Below, in pieces: positions 8,439 through 17,124 of a DNA stretch of 64,000 nt. The notes beneath the pieces were generated by a model that was not told the DNA's origin, ran no database searches, and saw only the letters and a program-made list of their open reading frames with translations. Positions within the stretch are counted from its first letter, which is position 1. Each line of letters begins with the position of its first letter. The translations under genes were made by a program, and so were the position numbers. The stretch covers positions 1,260,001-1,324,000 of the forward strand of contig NZ_CP009888.1 of the NCBI RefSeq assembly GCF_000788395.1, in the 5' to 3' direction. Source of the stretch: Pseudoalteromonas piratica. Lineage in GTDB: Bacteria > Pseudomonadota > Gammaproteobacteria > Enterobacterales > Alteromonadaceae.

Positions 8439-9269
8439 ATGTCTTATATTCTCGATGCGTTAAAGCAAAACGAATCTGCAAGTAAAGGTGCGATCACGAT
8501 GCAAGGTGATTACCAACAAGAGTATGTACTAAACCAGAAACTACGTTTTTATCGTAACTTAGCGCTGTTTCTGGGCGTTTTATTAGCGCTTACAGTTGGC
8601 TTCTTTATTGGCAAAGGCCTGCAACCTGAAAAACAAGAAAATATAGCTCAAGAACAAGTTGTGCCAGCAACTGATAATCAGTCTGTGAAGCAAGCCGTCC
8701 CTCAAACTGTTGTTGCAAACCAAACACACCCGCAAATTCAGTATCAGTTGGTTCCTGTTCCTGTCTATACGCAGCCAGTTTCGTCAATTCCTGCTCAACC
8801 AAATGTAACTATTCAACAGTCAGATACTAATAACCCACCTCAACCTGTAGCCGAGGTGGCTACTGAAAGTGATGAAGTCGATTTATCAGACTATAAAGTC
8901 GTTGGCTATCAGAACAATCAAAGAGAAGAGACCAATGCCCTCATTGATGCGTTTAGTGAAGCATTCGAAAAAGCGCAAAATGAGCCCCTTGAGCAAGATG
9001 TGATTACTGCTTCCTCTTCTTCAGCGAAAGTGCCCCCCATTGAAAATTTACCTGAGGCGTTTCGTGTACGTATTCCTGCAATGCGCTATCAAGCGCATGT
9101 TTTCGCTTCAGAGCCAAGCCGTAGCTGGATTAAAATTAATGATCGCGAACTGAAAGTAGGCGACAACATCAATGGCGTATACATTATTGAAATTGCCGCA
9201 GAACAAACATTAATGCAGTTTGAAGGGGTGGAGTTTAGTTTAGCTTCAATGGAAGACTGGCAGTTCTAA
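8439..9269 (+). CDS. gspB: General secretion pathway protein GspB
   Basis: The partner of GspA in secretin assembly. The protein begins with the family's MSYILDALKQNE signature; an upstream in-frame GTG at 8433 adds only two residues and was not used. It has 276 residues: a short cytoplasmic head, one membrane helix (about 33-52), a Pro/Gln/Thr/Val-rich periplasmic linker (about 55-150) and a C-terminal T2SSB-type domain (about 205-275) containing LPEAFRVRIPAMRYQAHVFA. The core gsp operon is not in this window. The gene meets the HD-GYP operon tail to tail with 2 bp between the stops. Confidence 0.87.
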   Translation: MSYILDALKQNESASKGAITMQGDYQQEYVLNQKLRFYRNLALFLGVLLALTVGFFIGKGLQPEKQENIAQEQVVPATDNQSVKQAVPQTVVANQTHPQIQYQLVPVPVYTQPVSSIPAQPNVTIQQSDTNNPPQPVAEVATESDEVDLSDYKVVGYQNNQREETNALIDAFSEAFEKAQNEPLEQDVITASSSSAKVPPIENLPEAFRVRIPAMRYQAHVFASEPSRSWIKINDRELKVGDNINGVYIIEIAAEQTLMQFEGVEFSLASMEDWQF

Positions 9270-9271
9270 TG

Positions 9272-10441
9272 CTAAATGCCGTCCTCTGTGACTAAATCTG
9301 CGATATCGAGATCGTAGCGCTGTGCTTTGGCACTGCCTTCGATACTGTCGTCGGACTCTGCTAGATTAATAATTCGTACGGCTATGTGGTGATTAAAGTC
9401 TCCGTTATAAAATACTTTAACACGTGGTTTTGTGAGTTGAGATTGATTTTCAATGACCATAGCGATGCGTCCAGACGCAAGCTTTACTAAGGTGCCTGCT
9501 GGGTAAAGCCCAATAGCCTGTATAAATGCCTGTAACAGATCAGGGTCATAATGTGATGGTGAGTGTTCCATTAATTCGCGAAATGCCGCGGTACTGCCAA
9601 TGGATTTGCTATGATCAAAGCCAAACATTAAGCCATCAAAAGCAATAGCAATACTTAAAATACGTTGTGCAGAGTTAAGCTTATCAATGTCTAATTGATT
9701 TGGATAACCAGAACCATCGAGCAATTCATTTTGCTCAGTTAGTAAACGTAAAACTTGTGGACTGGGTTGGCCACTTAAATCCAATAGTTTTAGAAGCAGA
9801 GTGATATGGTGCTGCTTTTTTTGTTGTAATATAGCGGCTAACTTTTCATTCGGTAAGCGTAGATTATCAGGCAGTAATTGGTAGCCTAATCGGGATAATA
9901 ACCCTGAGAGTACTAAATTTTGGCTCGCTTGCGCTTGGTATTGCTGTGTGTGGCAAAATTGCGCTAGGCTCAGCGCTACTCTTACTAAATGGCTAATAAG
10001 CAAATTGTTCGCCATTTTACACCTTACAATCAGAGCTAATGCATCTTTATTTTGTTTAGTTAACTCAAGTGCATCAATAACGAGCTTTTCAAGGCTAAAA
10101 AGGTCAATTGGTAAATGAGATTTAGCACGAGAGAGCGTTTCTTCAAGCAAAATATGGGCTCTATCTTGCCAGTGTAATGATGCTTCAATAAGGCGTTCTA
10201 ATTTTACGCTTTTACTGTGCGATACCTGTTCGATTGTGATTGATTTGTTTGAACGGTTTGTATCGACAAGAACTTCAATCACCCCTTTTTTCTTGAGCGC
10301 TTGCAGCGCAAAGTAATTTCGAACAATACCAGTTTGCACAACTTTGACATCGCCAAGCTGTTTTGTGACTTCTTCAACAAAATCACCCACCTCAAGCTTG
10401 GTTATAGGAACACGTATTTTACCGTTTTTATCTGGAGTCAT
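9272..10441 (-). CDS. Degenerate HD-GYP domain protein
   Basis: A 389-residue paralogue of the upstream HD-GYP protein with the same layout: an N-terminal DUF3391-like segment (about 8-130), then an HD-GYP-like domain. The catalytic residues are largely gone. The position of LLHDIGK in the neighbour reads LLSRLGY here, the HHERLDGKGYP motif is reduced to NELLDGSGYP, and the first histidine and the DVYDALT aspartates are replaced (IAFDGLM). It is therefore unlikely to hydrolyse cyclic di-GMP and may act as a binding or regulatory partner. It starts 6 bp after the stop of the intact copy, in the same operon. Confidence 0.83.
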   Translation of the reverse strand: MTPDKNGKIRVPITKLEVGDFVEEVTKQLGDVKVVQTGIVRNYFALQALKKKGVIEVLVDTNRSNKSITIEQVSHSKSVKLERLIEASLHWQDRAHILLEETLSRAKSHLPIDLFSLEKLVIDALELTKQNKDALALIVRCKMANNLLISHLVRVALSLAQFCHTQQYQAQASQNLVLSGLLSRLGYQLLPDNLRLPNEKLAAILQQKKQHHITLLLKLLDLSGQPSPQVLRLLTEQNELLDGSGYPNQLDIDKLNSAQRILSIAIAFDGLMFGFDHSKSIGSTAAFRELMEHSPSHYDPDLLQAFIQAIGLYPAGTLVKLASGRIAMVIENQSQLTKPRVKVFYNGDFNHHIAVRIINLAESDDSIEGSAKAQRYDLDIADLVTEDGI

Positions 10442-10447
10442 GTGGCG

Positions 10448-11647
10448 TTAGTCAAAAAATGCATTGCGGAAAAATTTCATCAAATCAATGCCAAAGTCTT
10501 CAGGTTTTATTGACGACTCAAGTTCATCGTCAACACGTTTACTGGCTAAATTTAAATCCTGAACTTCGGTGTAGTGTTGATGTTTTGCGCTGTAAAATAC
10601 TTTCACCATTGGCTGTAAAGGTTGTTCAAAATTACTTTGTGACACTATGCCTAACTTTTGGCTTTTTAATTTAACGAGTGTGCCAACAGGGTGAATACCA
10701 ATACATTGAATAAATCGCGCCACTAAATCACTATCAAAACTATTGGGGCAATCACTGCGTAAAATTTTAAATGCTTGAATTGGGTTCATCCCATCTTTAT
10801 AAACGCGTTTAGCGGTTAGGGCATCATACACATCAACGATGGATATCATACGGATGTACTGATTGATTTCATCCCCTTTTAATCCAAATGGATAGCCTTT
10901 GCCATCTAAGCGTTCATGATGAAAACCGGCCACTTGAACGGCGATGTCACTGAGTCCTGACTCTTCTAGTATTTCTTTGCTGTAAAGTGCATGACGTTTA
11001 ATTTCGTCAAATTCAGCATCCGTAAGTTTACCTGGCTTATTGAGGATTTGATCGGGCACTTTGACTTTGCCAATATCATGTAACAATGCACCGGTTGCTA
11101 ATTCTTCAATAACTTCGCGCTCAAATCCCATATGTTTGGCAAAGATACTCATTAGCACAGAAACATTAATAGAATGCTCGAGTAAATAGGCGTCTTTGTC
11201 GCGGATGCGAGTCATGCATGCGAGGGCGTCCTGGTTACGAAAAACCGAGTCGATAAAGCCGTTAGCAACTTGTTTAAAAGGGTCAACGTCAATTTTTCGA
11301 CCTGCGCGAATATCGTCAAATGCTTTTGATTGTAATTGCTTTGCTTCGCTGTAAAGCTTTTTAGCTTTTGTTGCTTCGCTGGAAAAACTCGCGGTCGCTT
11401 TGGTAGGATCAAACTTTGGCGCTTCGCTTTCTTTCTTGTCGGAATCATTCTTTTTATCTGGATTCACATCAATAAACTTATCTGGATCAATAGATACTTC
11501 TAAAATGCCAGAGGTAGCTAATTTATTGATGGCAGCTTGTGTCCTTACCCAGCCTTCTGACTTTACTTTTACACTACCTTGTTGTTTTACAACCCCTTGC
11601 ACATACATGCCGGGTTTAAGGTCAGATATTAAAATGGTTTTTAACAT
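10448..11647 (-). CDS. HD-GYP domain cyclic di-GMP phosphodiesterase
   Basis: A cytoplasmic 399-residue protein with an N-terminal DUF3391 domain (about 3-140) and a complete HD-GYP domain (about 145-340). It retains EHSINVSVL, LLHDIGKVKVP, the later HALYSKEIL and HHERLDGKGYPFG motifs and the DVYDALTA segment, so the metal centre and the GYP loop are intact. The expected activity is hydrolysis of cyclic di-GMP, lowering its level to favour motility over attachment. It is transcribed ahead of the degenerate paralogue; the two probably form one operon. Confidence 0.92.
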   Translation of the reverse strand: MLKTILISDLKPGMYVQGVVKQQGSVKVKSEGWVRTQAAINKLATSGILEVSIDPDKFIDVNPDKKNDSDKKESEAPKFDPTKATASFSSEATKAKKLYSEAKQLQSKAFDDIRAGRKIDVDPFKQVANGFIDSVFRNQDALACMTRIRDKDAYLLEHSINVSVLMSIFAKHMGFEREVIEELATGALLHDIGKVKVPDQILNKPGKLTDAEFDEIKRHALYSKEILEESGLSDIAVQVAGFHHERLDGKGYPFGLKGDEINQYIRMISIVDVYDALTAKRVYKDGMNPIQAFKILRSDCPNSFDSDLVARFIQCIGIHPVGTLVKLKSQKLGIVSQSNFEQPLQPMVKVFYSAKHQHYTEVQDLNLASKRVDDELESSIKPEDFGIDLMKFFRNAFFD

Positions 11648-11723
11648 AGGCAGTAAGATTTTGAATTTTGCTTATCTTTAAAATTAGCAAACATTATGCT
11701 GAAAATTAAGCAGAAGACAAAAG

Positions 11724-11760
11724 AAAAGGGCTGAAGTTTACACTTAGCCCTTTTATTTTT
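11724..11760 (-). terminator. Intrinsic terminator downstream of putA
   Basis: AAAAGGGCT and AGCCCTTTT form a 9-bp stem with a 13-nt loop. On the minus strand it is followed by a T-rich tract, so it can end putA transcription before the HD-GYP gene; the plus strand also ends in a T-run. Confidence 0.75.
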
Positions 11761-11790
11761 GCTTAACAAGCCGGTTTCCCGAGCTTTAGA

Positions 11791-14700
11791 TTAATCTTCG
11801 TCAGTTAGCGTCATAAGCGACGTGTTACCGCCGGATGCAGTCGTATCAATACTTACTGTTTTTTCAGTGACAAGACGGTTGATTAGCGTGTCGTAATACT
11901 GTGCACTAATCACTGGTAAAATAGCACCAGAGCGTGCAGCTAACTTCTCATTGACATGCGCTTTACGCTCACAACCACTGCCAATTACAGCACCAGCTAC
12001 ATGTGGGTGAGCGAGGGCAGCGTTTAGTTCAGATAGCTTCGCTACTTGTAATACACCTTCTGCAACACCACATGCAATTAGTTTTTCACGGAATGCTAAC
12101 GCTTCTTCGTGGAATAAATCAGAAACAACAGTGATTACTGTATTGCCCGCTGCAATCGCCGTTACGATTGATAATACCCAGAAGTTAAACGAGGTATCTT
12201 TGTCTGCATAACAAACGACACAACCACGTGGCTCTAGGTAAATTGTATTTGATTCGCCTGTAGGACCCGGCAGTACAGTGCCTTTCGCTAAACGTTTTTC
12301 AATACGGTCTAACTGGCTTCTCGCGTCGGCAATTGTTTGCGTTAAGTCATCAGCAAGTTTATCCATGATTTCAACTTGTGCGATTTTCGCAAGCATTTGA
12401 CGGCATACTGAAATACGGTCATTTAAGCTGGTCGCACGCCATGTTTTTTCATCACGAATTGAGTTAACCATAAGTTGATTAACGCGCTCAACTGCATGGC
12501 TGTCATCTGCAATTACTTCACCGTCAAGGTTGATATTGGTTGCTTGAACATTTTCAGGTGCGGCATTTTCTTTTACTAGACGTGTTAAATATGTTGGGCC
12601 ACCTGCTTTAGGGCCAGTACCCGAAAGACCGCGTCCACCAAATGGTTGCACACCTACTACAGCACCAATCATATTACGGTTTACGTAAATGTTACCTGCA
12701 CGAGATTGTTTCGCTAGGTACTCAGCGCGCTCTTCGATACGGGTATGAATACCCATAGTTAAACCGAAACCAGTGCTGTTTACTTGGTTGATAACATTAT
12801 CAATTTCAGTACCTTTAAAGCGGATCACGTGAACACATGGACCAAATACTTCTTTGGTAAGTACTGATAAGTCACTGATTTCATATAAGCGTGGTGCAAA
12901 GAAGAAGTGACCATCTTCATTGTCAGCCGGAATAGGGCATTCAAAATGAAGTGTCGCTTTGTCTTTTAAGTACTCAACGTGCTCGTTCAGCGCATCAAGC
13001 GCTTTTTGGTCAATTACAGGACCAACATCTGTTGATAAGTAAGCAGGATCACCGACATGCAATTCCTTCATTGCACCTTTGATCATCTTTATTACTTTGT
13101 CTGCGATTTCTTCTTGTACAAAAAGCACACGAAGTGCCGAGCAGCGTTGACCTGCCGATTGGAAACCTGAAGAAACAACATCGTCAACCACTTGCTCTGG
13201 TAGTGCAGTTGAGTCAACGATCATACAGTTTTGACCGCCAGTTTCTGCAATCAGAGGTACTTGGTCGCCACCACGTTCAGCAAGCGTTTGCGCAATACGC
13301 GTACCTGTTTCAGTTGAACCTGTAAACATTACCGCTTGTACACGCTGGTCTGGAATGATCACCTGACCTACTTTGCTACCGCGCGCAATCACCGGCTGTA
13401 CCACATTTTCAGGTAAACCAACTTCACGCATTAATTCAATGGTACGAAGTGCAACAAGTGATGTTTGCTCTGCTGGTTTTGCAATTACTGAGTTACCCGT
13501 AGCGATAGCCGCTGCTACTTGACCTAGGAAAATCGCAAGCGGGAAGTTCCACGGACTGATACATAAAATCACACCACGAGGAGAGAAACGGCTATCAGCT
13601 GCAAGTTCTTCGGCGCGTGCTGCGTAGTAACGACAAAAATCTACTGCTTCACGTACTTCATCTACGCCGTCTTGTGCAACTTTACCTGCTTCTTTAATAC
13701 ACAGCGCGATTAGTTCATCGCGGTGACGCTCTAAAATGTCTGCGGTGCGACGTAAAATATCAGCGCGCTCAGCAACCGGTGTTTGTGACCAAGATTGGAA
13801 AGCGGCTTCTGCTGTATCTACTAACGCTTTCATTTCTGCTTCGTCTTGGTGACGAATAGAACCAAGCACTTCAGCGTGATTAGCTGGGTTAATAACCGCT
13901 TCATGACCTGCAGGCACATCCGCATGGGTCATTAGGTTTTCAGCAACCCACTTATCTAAGTTTGCCTTAAATGGCGTGATATGGTTGATGTTGGTTAAAT
14001 CTAGCCCTTTCGAGTTTTGACGCTCGCTACCGTATAAATCTTTTGGTAATACAATTTGCGGGTTACGCTTGTTGCGTACGCGCTGAATTTTTTCAACGGG
14101 ATCTTCAAGCAGTGATTCTACTGGTTGCGACTCATCTACAATCGCGTTTACGAATGACGAGTTAGCACCGTTTTCAAGTAAACGACGCACTAGGTAAGCA
14201 AGTAAGTCTTCATGGTGACCAACTGGCGCATAAACACGGCACTGTACACGATCTTCAGTTACAACTTGGTCATAAAGCGACTCACCCATACCGTGTAGAC
14301 GCTGGAATTCGAAGTTAGAGTAGTTGCCATCAGCTAGCTCTAAAATTGTGGCAGCAGAGTATGCGTTGTGTGTTGCGAACTGTGGGAAAATTACATCACG
14401 TGCTTTCATTAATTTAATCGCACACGCTTTGTAAGAAACGTCAGTTGTCGCTTTACGAGTAAATACTGGGTAGTCTTCTAAGCCATCTGCTTGTGAAAGT
14501 TTTACTTCGGTATCCCAGTAAGCACCTTTTACAAGGCGAACCATCATCTTACGGTTTACACGACGACAAAGCGCTTCTAACCAATCAATTACAAAGATAG
14601 CGCGCTTTTGGTATGCCTGAACCGCCAGACCGAAACCAGCCCAGTTACCTAAAGCGTCATCTGAGAATACGGCTTCAATAATATCGAGTGAGATATCTAA

Positions 14701-15591
14701 ACGGTCAGCTTCTTCCGCATCAACTGTAAAGTTAATGTCGTACTGCTTTGCTGTTAGCGCTAGCTCTTTTAGTTTTGGTACTAGCTCTTCCATTACGCGC
14801 TCGCGGTGTGTGAACTCGTAACGAGGGTGAATAGCTGAAAGTTTTACTGAAATACCCGGGCTCTTAATAGGACCACGGCCATTAGCAGCTTTACCAATAA
14901 CATGAATTGCCATTTTGTAGCTATTGAAATAACGTTCAGCATCTTCCATGGTGCGCGCGCCTTCACCTAACATATCGTAAGAATATGCATAGCCTTTGGC
15001 TTCTTTATCTTTTGCACGCTCAACAGCTTCTTCAATGGTAGTACCCATTACAAACTGCTTACCCATGATCTTCATGGCATATTGCACTGATTTACGAATC
15101 GCTGGTTCACCAATACGACCCATAGTGCGCTTTAATAAACCAAACTGCTCTTCTTTATTTTTGTCAGCATAGTTAACCATTTTACCGGTTAAAAGAAGAC
15201 CCCAGCTTGATGCGTTTACAAAGAGTGAATCACTGTTTCCTAAGTGAGCGCTCCAGTCGCCGTTTGCTAGCTTGTCGCGAATTAGGCTTTCTTGGGTTTC
15301 TTTATCTGGCACGCGAAGAAGAGCTTCGGCTAGGCACATTAATACCACACCTTCTTCCGAAGACAGTGAATATTCGTTAAGCAGTGCATCAACGCCACCT
15401 TGACCTTCTTGGTCATTACGAATATTTAAAACCATTTGACGCGCACGTTCCCATGCGCGGCTACGTGCACTTACGCCCACTTCTGCAAGTGGCAGAATAT
15501 GGTCTATAACTTGGTCTTCATCAATACGGTAAAAGTCACGGATCTGCTGACGGATCGGACATTTGGTTGTTAAGTCACCATTGTAAAGCAT
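11791..15591 (-). CDS. putA: Bifunctional proline dehydrogenase / L-glutamate gamma-semialdehyde dehydrogenase PutA
   Basis: PutA oxidises proline to glutamate in two steps with FAD and NAD at the membrane. The start was placed at the ATG preceded by a GAGGG ribosome-binding site, giving 1266 residues; upstream in-frame residues are non-conserved. Order: arm and proline dehydrogenase barrel (about 60-530; GRGPIKSPGISVKLSA and MVRLVKGAYWD), aldehyde dehydrogenase (about 560-1050; PWNFPLAIF, ETGGQN, and the catalytic Cys in SAGQRCSALR), then a C-terminal aldehyde-dehydrogenase-like domain. The ribbon-helix-helix DNA-binding domain of E. coli PutA (1320 residues) is absent, so this PutA should not repress its own gene; the divergent Lrp-type regulator probably does the job. 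Confidence 0.97.
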   Translation of the reverse strand: MLYNGDLTTKCPIRQQIRDFYRIDEDQVIDHILPLAEVGVSARSRAWERARQMVLNIRNDQEGQGGVDALLNEYSLSSEEGVVLMCLAEALLRVPDKETQESLIRDKLANGDWSAHLGNSDSLFVNASSWGLLLTGKMVNYADKNKEEQFGLLKRTMGRIGEPAIRKSVQYAMKIMGKQFVMGTTIEEAVERAKDKEAKGYAYSYDMLGEGARTMEDAERYFNSYKMAIHVIGKAANGRGPIKSPGISVKLSAIHPRYEFTHRERVMEELVPKLKELALTAKQYDINFTVDAEEADRLDISLDIIEAVFSDDALGNWAGFGLAVQAYQKRAIFVIDWLEALCRRVNRKMMVRLVKGAYWDTEVKLSQADGLEDYPVFTRKATTDVSYKACAIKLMKARDVIFPQFATHNAYSAATILELADGNYSNFEFQRLHGMGESLYDQVVTEDRVQCRVYAPVGHHEDLLAYLVRRLLENGANSSFVNAIVDESQPVESLLEDPVEKIQRVRNKRNPQIVLPKDLYGSERQNSKGLDLTNINHITPFKANLDKWVAENLMTHADVPAGHEAVINPANHAEVLGSIRHQDEAEMKALVDTAEAAFQSWSQTPVAERADILRRTADILERHRDELIALCIKEAGKVAQDGVDEVREAVDFCRYYAARAEELAADSRFSPRGVILCISPWNFPLAIFLGQVAAAIATGNSVIAKPAEQTSLVALRTIELMREVGLPENVVQPVIARGSKVGQVIIPDQRVQAVMFTGSTETGTRIAQTLAERGGDQVPLIAETGGQNCMIVDSTALPEQVVDDVVSSGFQSAGQRCSALRVLFVQEEIADKVIKMIKGAMKELHVGDPAYLSTDVGPVIDQKALDALNEHVEYLKDKATLHFECPIPADNEDGHFFFAPRLYEISDLSVLTKEVFGPCVHVIRFKGTEIDNVINQVNSTGFGLTMGIHTRIEERAEYLAKQSRAGNIYVNRNMIGAVVGVQPFGGRGLSGTGPKAGGPTYLTRLVKENAAPENVQATNINLDGEVIADDSHAVERVNQLMVNSIRDEKTWRATSLNDRISVCRQMLAKIAQVEIMDKLADDLTQTIADARSQLDRIEKRLAKGTVLPGPTGESNTIYLEPRGCVVCYADKDTSFNFWVLSIVTAIAAGNTVITVVSDLFHEEALAFREKLIACGVAEGVLQVAKLSELNAALAHPHVAGAVIGSGCERKAHVNEKLAARSGAILPVISAQYYDTLINRLVTEKTVSIDTTASGGNTSLMTLTDED

Positions 15592-15638
15592 AAAGAAACC
15601 CTCAAAATAAAATAGGTTAAATTTATAAAATAGAGGGG

Positions 15639-15714
15639 TAGTGTAAAATCTTTTCAGCAGAATGTGCTGGCGTATTTTGGCTATATCCGGTAATTTACAG
15701 GGTATAGTGTAAAA
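15639..15714. promoter_or_regulatory. Repeated TAGTGTAAAA boxes in the putA/putR divergent promoter
   Basis: TAGTGTAAAA occurs at 15639-15648 and again at 15705-15714, 66 bp apart in direct orientation, both preceded by GG. The second lies just upstream of putR and the first just upstream of putA. They may be binding sites for the Lrp-type PutR or promoter elements. Confidence 0.4.
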
Positions 15715-15734
15715 GATGCCAAATATTATTCTGT

Positions 15735-16223
15735 ATGACCACCTCAATAAAGACTCGCGTACTCGATCGAATCGATTTAGCAATTTTAGATGCTTTACAA
15801 AAAAATGGCCGAATTTCGAATGTAAATTTAGCAAAACAAGTTAACTTAAGTCCAAGCCCTTGCTTGGAGCGTGTTAAAAAGTTAGAAGAAGAAGGCTATA
15901 TAGAGGGGTATGGTGCGCGTTTAAATGCCACCAAATTAAAACAAAATGTAGTGGCTCATGTTGAAGTGACATTAAAAGAGTCAACTGAAGCGGCATTTGA
16001 AATCTTCAAACAGCATATTCTCCTGATTGGGCAAGTAGTTTCCTGTGACATGGTGGCTGGTGGCTATGATTACCTATTAAAAATACGTGTAGGCGACATG
16101 ATTGAATATCGTGAAGTGCTGGGTAAAATTGTCGATATTCCCGGAGTAGGCACCAACCGTACTTACATGGTGATAGAACATGTAAAACAAGATAAAGGAT
16201 TAACCGTCAAAATAGACGAATAA
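15735..16223 (+). CDS. putR: Lrp/AsnC family transcriptional regulator, probable PutR
   Basis: A 162-residue Lrp-type regulator: N-terminal helix-turn-helix (about 10-60; LDRIDLAILDALQKNGR, then LAKQVNLSPSPCLERVKKLE) and a C-terminal RAM ligand-binding domain (about 70-150; CDMVAGGYDYLLKIRV). It is divergent from putA across a 143-bp gap, and Lrp-type PutR activators that respond to proline are known in proteobacteria that lack a DNA-binding PutA. The proline-response role is inferred from this context. A strong terminator follows immediately. Confidence 0.85.
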   Translation: MTTSIKTRVLDRIDLAILDALQKNGRISNVNLAKQVNLSPSPCLERVKKLEEEGYIEGYGARLNATKLKQNVVAHVEVTLKESTEAAFEIFKQHILLIGQVVSCDMVAGGYDYLLKIRVGDMIEYREVLGKIVDIPGVGTNRTYMVIEHVKQDKGLTVKIDE

Positions 16224-16250
16224 AAAAAGCGCTTATAAAGCGCTTTTTTT
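16222..16250. terminator. Bidirectional terminator between putR and the SH3 protein gene
   Basis: A-run, AAGCGC stem with a 3-nt loop, T-run. It directly follows the putR stop and serves both convergent genes. Confidence 0.92.
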
Positions 16251-16263
16251 ATTAAATAAGGGG

Positions 16264-16908
16264 TTATGCCCAACCGTCGTAACGTTTGCGACGAGACAAC
16301 ACTAAGGTAATGATAATACCCATTAAAATACCGATAAATGCAATACCACCACCATAGATTAATAACTGCTTTTGTTGCTTTTCAGATGATTGTTGTTTTT
16401 GATTGCGAGATTGGGCAATTTGCGCGTTTAAGTTTTCTATTTCGGCACTTAACTCACGGTTCTTAATTTCGAGCTCGCTGGTTGATTGACGTAACACAGG
16501 CATATCGCGTTGTGCAGCATTAAGCTCAGATTGTAAATCGGCTAATTGGCTTTTTAACTGCGAATTTTGTTGTGCCAATCCAGGGCGTTTACTGATATTA
16601 CGTTTATCAATCCAACCAGTACGACCACGGTTATCTTTTACTTGGCTGTAGCCTGACTCTTTATTCTCATCAAGCAGTTGTAATTCAGTTCCCGCTTGTA
16701 TTGAACCTAAAATACGATAGTTTTTACCTGGACCTGAATGCATGTAAACAAATAAGTTATCGGTGATATAGGCAGTCGACGAAACTGTTGATTCTGTTGT
16801 TTGTACTTCGAGTATTTCAGCTGCCTGCTCGCTATTAGTTTGCGTTTCGGCATGGATGGCTGTGCTTAAACTTGCTAATAAAAGAAACCCAGCAATCGAT
16901 TTAAACAT
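16264..16908 (-). CDS. ygiM: TIGR04211 family SH3 domain protein (YgiM-like)
   Basis: A 214-residue envelope protein: a signal peptide (MFKSIAGFLLLASLSTAIHA), a bacterial SH3 domain (about 45-110; LFVYMHSGPGKNYRILG, GRTGWIDKR), a coiled coil (about 112-178) and a C-terminal membrane helix (about 183-205) followed by a short basic tail. The same architecture defines E. coli YgiM. It is divergent from the ygiF homologue, as in E. coli. It probably binds the cell wall while anchored in the inner membrane; its function is unknown. Confidence 0.9.
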   Translation of the reverse strand: MFKSIAGFLLLASLSTAIHAETQTNSEQAAEILEVQTTESTVSSTAYITDNLFVYMHSGPGKNYRILGSIQAGTELQLLDENKESGYSQVKDNRGRTGWIDKRNISKRPGLAQQNSQLKSQLADLQSELNAAQRDMPVLRQSTSELEIKNRELSAEIENLNAQIAQSRNQKQQSSEKQQKQLLIYGGGIAFIGILMGIIITLVLSRRKRYDGWA

Positions 16909-17124
16909 GGGAAGATCCTGTTTTAATTGTTATTGTCCAGTTTGTGAGGCTTCATAGTATGGATTTAACACACTAATAGCAAGTCGAGAGCAGTAATTAC
17001 AGTGGGCGACTAGACGATTAAATAGTGTTGTGCGGTTTACAATGAGTGACTAAAAAGGTTGCATTCAAACACAGATTTCGTTTTACTTAGGTTTTGCATA
17101 TAAAATAGGTCAACCCTCCAGCTA

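Noticed and set aside
15592..15834. Extra 81 N-terminal residues for PutA
   Set aside because: They have no similarity to PutA and run through the putA/putR promoter region; the ATG at 15591 has a good ribosome-binding site.
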